A program made the position numbers and the translations under genes. Shown piece by piece: positions 59,207 to 64,000 of a DNA stretch of 64,000 nucleotides. Each line of letters opens with the position of its first letter. Position 1 is the stretch's first letter. Below the pieces are notes generated by a model. The model made no database searches, had not been told where the DNA came from, and saw only the letters and a list, made by a program, of their open reading frames with translations. Source of the DNA: Gymnopilus junonius (lineage: Eukaryota > Basidiomycota > Agaricomycetes > Agaricales > Galerinaceae); the NCBI GenBank assembly GCA_015501075.1, contig JADNYJ010000024.1, positions 62,001 to 126,000 on the forward strand, read 5' to 3'.

Positions 59207-60024
59207 ATGTTCTCCACACTCGTTACTGTCGCTCTCTTTATTGCCCCCGCCATCCAGGGCGTTTTCGCCGATTTCGCAATCAACTCCCCTGCACTTGTCC
59301 AGGTATTTGTGTTTCCCTTTCACATTCATCCGTTATTGACCAAGCATCTTACCTTCACAGTGTAAACCCGCCGAAATCTCTTGGGAGGCCACGAAAGGAC
59401 CTTACAATCTCATCGTCGTCAAGGCCTCTGACCCCTGCGGCGATGCACTGTCCGTGTTTTTTTTTCAGTTGCCCTAGAACAATTTATTTACCGCGAATTT
59501 CTTTAGTGTGAACGTTGGTGATTTCAACAAGACCGCTATTTCTTGGACCGCCAGCATTGCTGCTGGTACAATAGTCCAGCTGTCTCTTTTGGATGCCGAA
59601 GACAACGAGGCCTGGAGCAAGGCGGTTCGTGGCTCGTGTTAATGTTCCATCTCATGTCTAAATGCTCCGATAGATCACCGTTGGTTCAAGCTCTGATTCC
59701 TCCTGTCTCCATGGCGCGTCTTCAGCGGCATCAAGTACCCATGCCGCCACTGCTCCTGCGACTACCCCCACTCCTCCCGCCCTCAGCACTCCGTGAGTCA
59801 ATAAGGCTTTCTTCAGCGCGTCCTTCAGCTAACTATTCTATAAACAAAACTATAGTACTGATACTAATTCTGCTGCCGATACTACCCCCACGGATGTTGC
59901 TGCACCAGTCGGTGCTGCTAATGCCGGGACGAACCCCTTCTCCAGTGGTGCCATAAACGCTCGCCGAGCCAGCACCCCTCTTCTGGCAGTTGCCGGATTT
60001 GCTGCGGTCTTTGCGCTGCTCTAA
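59207..60024 (+). CDS. GPI-anchored Ser/Thr-rich cell-surface protein (Kre9/Knh1-like domain family)
   Basis: Secreted wall protein. Signal peptide MFSTLVTVALFIAPAIQGVFA, then a beta-sandwich domain of the Ser-Thr-rich GPI-anchored (Kre9/Knh1) type with INSPALVQCKPAEISWEATK, YNLIVVKASDPCGDAL, NVGDFNKTAISWTASIAAGT and VQLSLLDAEDNEAWSKA, so likely one disulfide (CKP...DPCG). A Ser/Ala/Thr/Pro-rich stalk follows with many O-mannosylation sites. The C-terminal hydrophobic tail (LLAVAGFAAVFALL) after a small-residue omega region (SSGAINARR) is a GPI signal. Four introns; intact. Confidence 0.92.
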
Positions 60025-60636
60025 CGATACCCTCTTCCTTCATGAACGTCGCCTCACGTGAACGGATGATGTTGCGTGTTGCTTGATGCAAGAATTTCTC
60101 CTCCTTGTACGATTTTTTTTTATCAAAGTCTTGATGATGGTGATGGTTTTCGGGTTGAAATCGGTTTTCACCTTGGGTTGTCTATTCGGTCTCTGGAGAT
60201 TATTCTTTCGGGTTGATGTGCTAGGCGTGTTGGGATTTTTCTCAACAAATGAGCTGGATAATCCCGGCACGGTTCCCTCCCACCTCACATTCTATTGCGA
60301 TTAAATATTAGTGTGCCAATACCCTTGTTGTTTCTATTTGCCAATTTATTGTTATATATAGCATACACCTGTTTTCCACTAGAATCTCGTGCAACATAGC
60401 CGCAGGTTAAAACTAGAGAATGCAGTTGATTTATGCTATCATTGGACTGAGTCAAATTTTCCTTGGCTATGGGTGTCGAGACGCCAGTGCCCTCAGCACA
60501 TGTAATCAGTATGAGCCTGTAGAAGGTTCCACACCTCAGGGAGTAACGGCAGTAAAGTTATCGTAGTATAGATCCGTCCGTGGTAAAGGAGAATGAATGA
60601 ATCCTAAAACAAAAAACCAGCCAAAAGGAAGTGATC
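60025..60636. other. Intergenic, 610 bp, between convergent genes
   Basis: Shared 3' flanks of the GPI protein (+) and WSS1 (-). Frames at 60040-60304 are unsupported. Confidence 0.5.
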
Positions 60637-62568
60637 TCATCCAGGCTGCTTCCAAACTCTTTCATTGCGAGGTGTGTTACAGGCAGCACAAGAAAGATGG
60701 TCCGGTTGATTTTCCCTAATAAGATAATTTAGGTTTTAGATAGGATAAAAGCCGTACAACGACTACTCACAAAGTGCAGACGAGACAGTTCCATACATCT
60801 GCTTTGGGACGTGATGACGGTTCGTCTGCATTGAGAGTGCGTCCGTTACTCGGTCTTGAACCCAGTGTACGCCCGCCGCCTTTCACGGGTGCCATACCAA
60901 GAACTTCTTTCTTCCGAAATTCAATTTCGCTCTGCACGAGCTTGCCCAAGCCAAGAGAATTGCCTTCTTTCTTTGAAGAGGATGTGGCCTTTCCTTTCCC
61001 TGTCGCCGATGACCGGACATTGGAGGATGACGTGGTATACGTAGATTCTGATACAACTGGTACATCGCAAGTAGCAGTATCATCCTCGTCTGAAGAGATT
61101 TCGAGAATATCATCGGATGCTGACTGCTTTGATCCACTGGGCTCAGTCCCAGAATTGAAATTGAAGTCGTCGCTGAACTGTGTCCACGAGAAACCAGGCC
61201 CTAATTTCTGATTCGAGTCTTGGCCTTGCTCTGCCTCCTGCAGAGCTTGTCGCCTTTCAGCATCCGTCTCCGGCACAAATTCGAATTCATCATCAGATTC
61301 TTCACCGTCTGTAGGCGGTGCATCAGGAGCTGGTGAAAGTTTAATCAATAAAGGAACAACGAAACGACAGAACATAGCAACCGAACCTTGGGAACCACCA
61401 TGCAGTGCCATAAGACGGCGTTCAATTGCTAAAGCCCTCTCCTCACGGGCTCGTTTGCTGATGCATGAGGGATGAGACTACGAGAAATTATACATGTCGA
61501 ATTAAGGCTCACCTGCCCGCTCGCTTGCCAAATCCTGTTCCTTGAGAATTGTCTGAACTGGATAAAGACTGTCCTTCTCCAGTAAAGGCGTATTTGGAAG
61601 TTACTCTTCCTCCAGCTTTTCTTTTTTTGGCCGTCTGCGCTCCGGTGTGTAAAGATGGAACAACTTCACGTCGTTTTCCTCCTGCGCGCCGACGACGTGC
61701 GGTAGGCCTAGCCCTAGATTGCGCCCCTCCACACTATAGGAAGCGTATGAGCAGGGATTATTTCTTGCATAAGTGAGTTACCCTACCATATATTCTGGGA
61801 AGTCACCGGCCTCAATACTTTCGTCACCAACACGAGCTGAGTCGCGGAGCCTTTGCCCAGATGACCAATAACCTATGTACGAGGCAAGCAACAATTTGTT
61901 CAATGGCCGTGATGAACCCAAAGACTGAAAGACGTGCCATCCCCATAGTAGCCTCGGTTTTGTAATTGTCGAACTTCTGACCTGAGGCGCGCCCAGAGAG
62001 CTTGAAAAGCCGGACCATGATTCATATGCTAATAACAGATTTCAGCTCGAAGGATTCATGTATTAATCTTGGATTGACCTCAATGTGCGCAAGCTAATAA
62101 CAAATTAGAAAAGATCGTTACTCAAGGCCATAGGTAGACGAACTTCGTGACAGAGGGTGCTCATTAACCAGTAATTGGGATAAAACGAGCCATCAGCCCG
62201 CCTTAACACGAGCTCTAAAAGAAGGCACGATAAGACTGAAGATATTTTGCTTTGGGTTAGTGAGACGCACCTACAGTCTCCCCATTATTCCAGTTCCTTC
62301 CAGCAAAGACGTGGTTGTATTCATACTGCAGCAAAGAAATTCATGAGTACGAGGACTGATTGCGATGGCGTGCATGACTGCCCCTCACCTCTTCAAAGCT
62401 ATTAACACCAAATCCATGAGCTTTCATCACAGGTCGAACTTGGGCAGCAAGGGCTCTCAACAACTTGCGCGCCTCTCCTTCCTCCTCTGGGTCCGACCTT
62501 AGCGCTGTGATGAAGTTGATGTGTGGATTAGGATTAGTCTCCTTCTCGTTCAGCCTCAGGTGGACCAT
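60637..62568 (-). CDS. WSS1: WSS1 DNA-protein crosslink protease (WLM metallopeptidase)
   Basis: Wss1 (relative of SPRTN) cleaves proteins crosslinked to DNA and works with Cdc48 and SUMO. It starts MVHLRLNEKETNPNPHINFI. The WLM domain has LLRALAAQVRPVMKAHGFGV, LRRADGSFYPNYWLMSTLCH and, after splicing, the zinc site HELAHIEHMNHGPAF (H-E-x2-H-x5-H). Then come GYYGDGYWSSGQRLRDS, a basic linker (KKRKAGGRV), an acidic SUMO-interacting-like motif DDILEISSDEDD, and a C-terminal RanBP2-type zinc finger WNCLVCTLENQPDHLSCAAC. Intron 61873-61937 has a GC donor (G|GCACGT). The protein ends RVWKQPG at 60637. Confidence 0.93.
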
Positions 62569-62993
62569 TTGAGTGCAAAAGTATTAAAATTACAATGGAT
62601 CTGAAGGGTGGTGGAATTGCTACTCGACTCGAGGGTTAGGTGGTTATAGTACGCTTAGCGGTTCGCAAACGCGTATCTCACGTGATTTAAATTGCTGTTC
62701 AAATTTGAAAGTGTCCTCCAATTTGTTTCTAATGAGCGCTCCCGGTCCAGTATGTAGCTGTATATATAGTATAAAGGGACTGTGTAATGGTACAATCAGA
62801 AGACATAGCAGGAAGAGATATTAAGTAACAAACATGGAAAGACTACTTAAACAGATACCCAAGCCGAATGAAAGGATAACTATATACAAGAATTGGGGAA
62901 GAAATTGGTAAGGTATACGAGAAGGGTATGGATGAGGAAGAAAAAAGTTGAACAGAATGTGCCAAGGAATTGCGAAGGATCTACCACATACAA
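62569..62993. other. Intergenic, 425 bp
   Basis: Upstream of WSS1 and downstream of the partial LRR-like gene (both minus). AT-rich; nothing recognised. Confidence 0.5.
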
Positions 62994-64000
62994 TTACCTG
63001 CTGGCGCATAATTTTCTTCTAAAGAAAAAAGTTCTGGGTCGCGTTCTGGTAGGTTTCTTCGCGACTATAATGACCTTTAGGGCCTCTGATCTTCTCGTAG
63101 AATGATTATACGAAAGCTGACTGAGTTCTTGTAGTTTCTCCAAGTCTTTATGCCCATCTAAAATCTTGATATTTCGGAGCGGTGTCCAGGACGAGTTGTC
63201 AGACCCTTCCTGTCGCTGACACCTCGGTAGAGCGAGCCTAGAGTGGACCATACTAGCCAACACGCCCTGGGTGCAAGATACTCGAGTGTCCAGATTGAGG
63301 TCCGCGAGGTTCGGACAGAGAATTTTTTCGTAATTATCTTCAAACGACATGTGCTGATCTACACTTGCATTTCCCATGCTCAAACAGCGTGTCAGAGATC
63401 CCAGTAGCACATCCCCAACCACGATGCCTTCGACAGACAGCTTGACCAGCGAGGCGCTCAGCTGGTGCAGGCACATCAGCAGCGTGTCCTCTGTCATCGG
63501 AGGTGTCACCGACAGGCTAGTAATTGCACATGCTGACCTATCAACGAGGGACAAAAATGCGCTGGGACTCCAAACTTCTGCGGAAGATGAAGCGGATACA
63601 GAAGGATATGGGTGGCCATGAGGCAAAGAGGAGTAGAAATGGGGATGTGGTTGAGCCTGCTTGTCGATGTCGGAATAGATCCGTACTTCGCGTAATGCAG
63701 GTAGTATAAGGTGGTCCAGAATGCTCGTGAGGTCGGAGGATATGTTCAGAGACGTTAATTTGGAGAGGAAAAGTGGGGATCGGGATTGTGGGGTCTGTAA
63801 GAGAGGTTTAGTGATCCGGATGTGTTCTAGGTTGTGGCATTGGTTCAACAACTGCAGATAATCGAGAGTGCCATGTTCCATCGCCAAAGATAGACGAGAA
63901 AGACGATTCAATGGCAGCTCAAGGAGCGTGTCTGTATCTGCGACGTCGTCCACCCAGGTAACTTCACGCAATTTGGGTGCGGAAGAGAGAAGACGGGTGA
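62994..64000 (-). CDS. F-box/LRR-like protein, C-terminal part (5' end outside window)
   Basis: One open exon from beyond the window edge to a stop at 62994. Leucine-rich repeat periodicity: LPNRLSRLSLAMEHG-type blocks in the form LNRLSRLSLAMEHGTLDYL, then CHNLEHIRITKPLLQTP, LSKLTSLNISSDLTSILDHL, ALREVRIYSD, and later CPNLADLNLDTRVS and PLRNIKILDGHKDLEKLQEL. Members of this large basidiomycete family usually carry an N-terminal F-box that binds Skp1; that part is not in the window. The frame is intact. Confidence 0.75.
   Translation of the reverse strand, partial: TRLLSSAPKLREVTWVDDVADTDTLLELPLNRLSRLSLAMEHGTLDYLQLLNQCHNLEHIRITKPLLQTPQSRSPLFLSKLTSLNISSDLTSILDHLILPALREVRIYSDIDKQAQPHPHFYSSLPHGHPYPSVSASSSAEVWSPSAFLSLVDRSACAITSLSVTPPMTEDTLLMCLHQLSASLVKLSVEGIVVGDVLLGSLTRCLSMGNASVDQHMSFEDNYEKILCPNLADLNLDTRVSCTQGVLASMVHSRLALPRCQRQEGSDNSSWTPLRNIKILDGHKDLEKLQELSQLSYNHSTRRSEALKVIIVAKKPTRTRPRTFFFRRKLCASR

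Noticed and set aside
60040..60304. Frames on both strands in the GPI-protein 3' flank
   Set aside because: Low-complexity Lys/Asn or hydrophobic translations of AT-rich UTR sequence.

Overview
The window is nuclear DNA of a filamentous basidiomycete, most likely an Agaricomycete. Nearly every gene is split by many introns of about 48-65 nt with GTxxGT...YAG borders. The genes are closely packed on both strands, with many head-to-head and tail-to-tail pairs. The families are those of mushroom-type fungi: Rim13/PalB calpain, a Yvc1-like TRP channel, a STK32/YANK kinase, F-box/LRR-like proteins, a wax-synthase-like acyltransferase and a P450 with 18 exons. I saw no convincing transposon, tRNA, rRNA or CRISPR. 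Species cannot be named from the sequence.

Layout. 0-6 kb: 3' part of the mitochondrial dynamin MGM1 (+), an SCP2 sterol-carrier protein (-), an empty 1.4 kb stretch, then a methyltransferase (-) head-to-head with MAF1 (+, 6.1 kb). 7.2-9.5 kb is gene-poor and has a 7-nt tandem repeat. 9.5-12.6 kb: an LYRM5/ETFRF1-type LYR protein (-) head-to-head with a PHO84-like phosphate transporter (+). 12.9-18 kb: APC/C subunit CDC16/Cut9 (-), an unrecognised protein (-) whose ATG lies 34 bp from that of a nucleolar RRM protein of the NIFK/Nop15 type (+). 18.4-24.6 kb: NPR3 of the GATOR1/SEACIT complex (+), an NAD-dependent epimerase (-) and a WD40-like protein (+). 25.5-29.8 kb: an intact P450 (+) and a wax-synthase-like membrane acyltransferase (-), tail to tail. 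30-35.5 kb: F-box/LRR-like gene (-), eIF1A (+), ankyrin-type protein (-), RIT1 tRNA ribosyl-phosphate transferase (+). 35.5-47.2 kb: PalB/Rim13 (-), macro-domain protein (+), STK32-like kinase (-), Yvc1-like channel (+). 48.4-52 kb: alpha/beta hydrolase (+), a disordered Thr/Pro/Lys/Ala-rich protein (+), SEM1/DSS1 (+). 52.2-54.9 kb: GIT1-like MFS permease (-). 56.4-60 kb: citrate synthase (+) and a GPI-anchored Ser/Thr-rich wall protein (+). 60.6-64 kb: WSS1 DNA-protein-crosslink protease (-) and a partial F-box/LRR-like gene (-).

Most of this is a housekeeping neighbourhood. The P450/acyltransferase pair is the only accessory-metabolism element I see. Several genes touch nutrient and TORC1 signalling (NPR3, MAF1) or phosphate uptake (PHO84-like, GIT1-like), but nothing shows that this is more than chance linkage.

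The most distinctive features are in gene structure. Citrate synthase needs a 3-nt micro-exon and a 13-nt micro-exon, and eIF1A needs a 12-nt one. At least six introns use a GC donor. Several conserved genes also carry single-base frame disruptions, nearly all missing one base, often within a short homopolymer. These suggest consensus indel errors or, for RIT1 and the first F-box gene where they cluster, possible gene decay. Coding intervals are given in the evidence fields. They were read by hand from splice borders, reading phase and family similarity, without alignment software.
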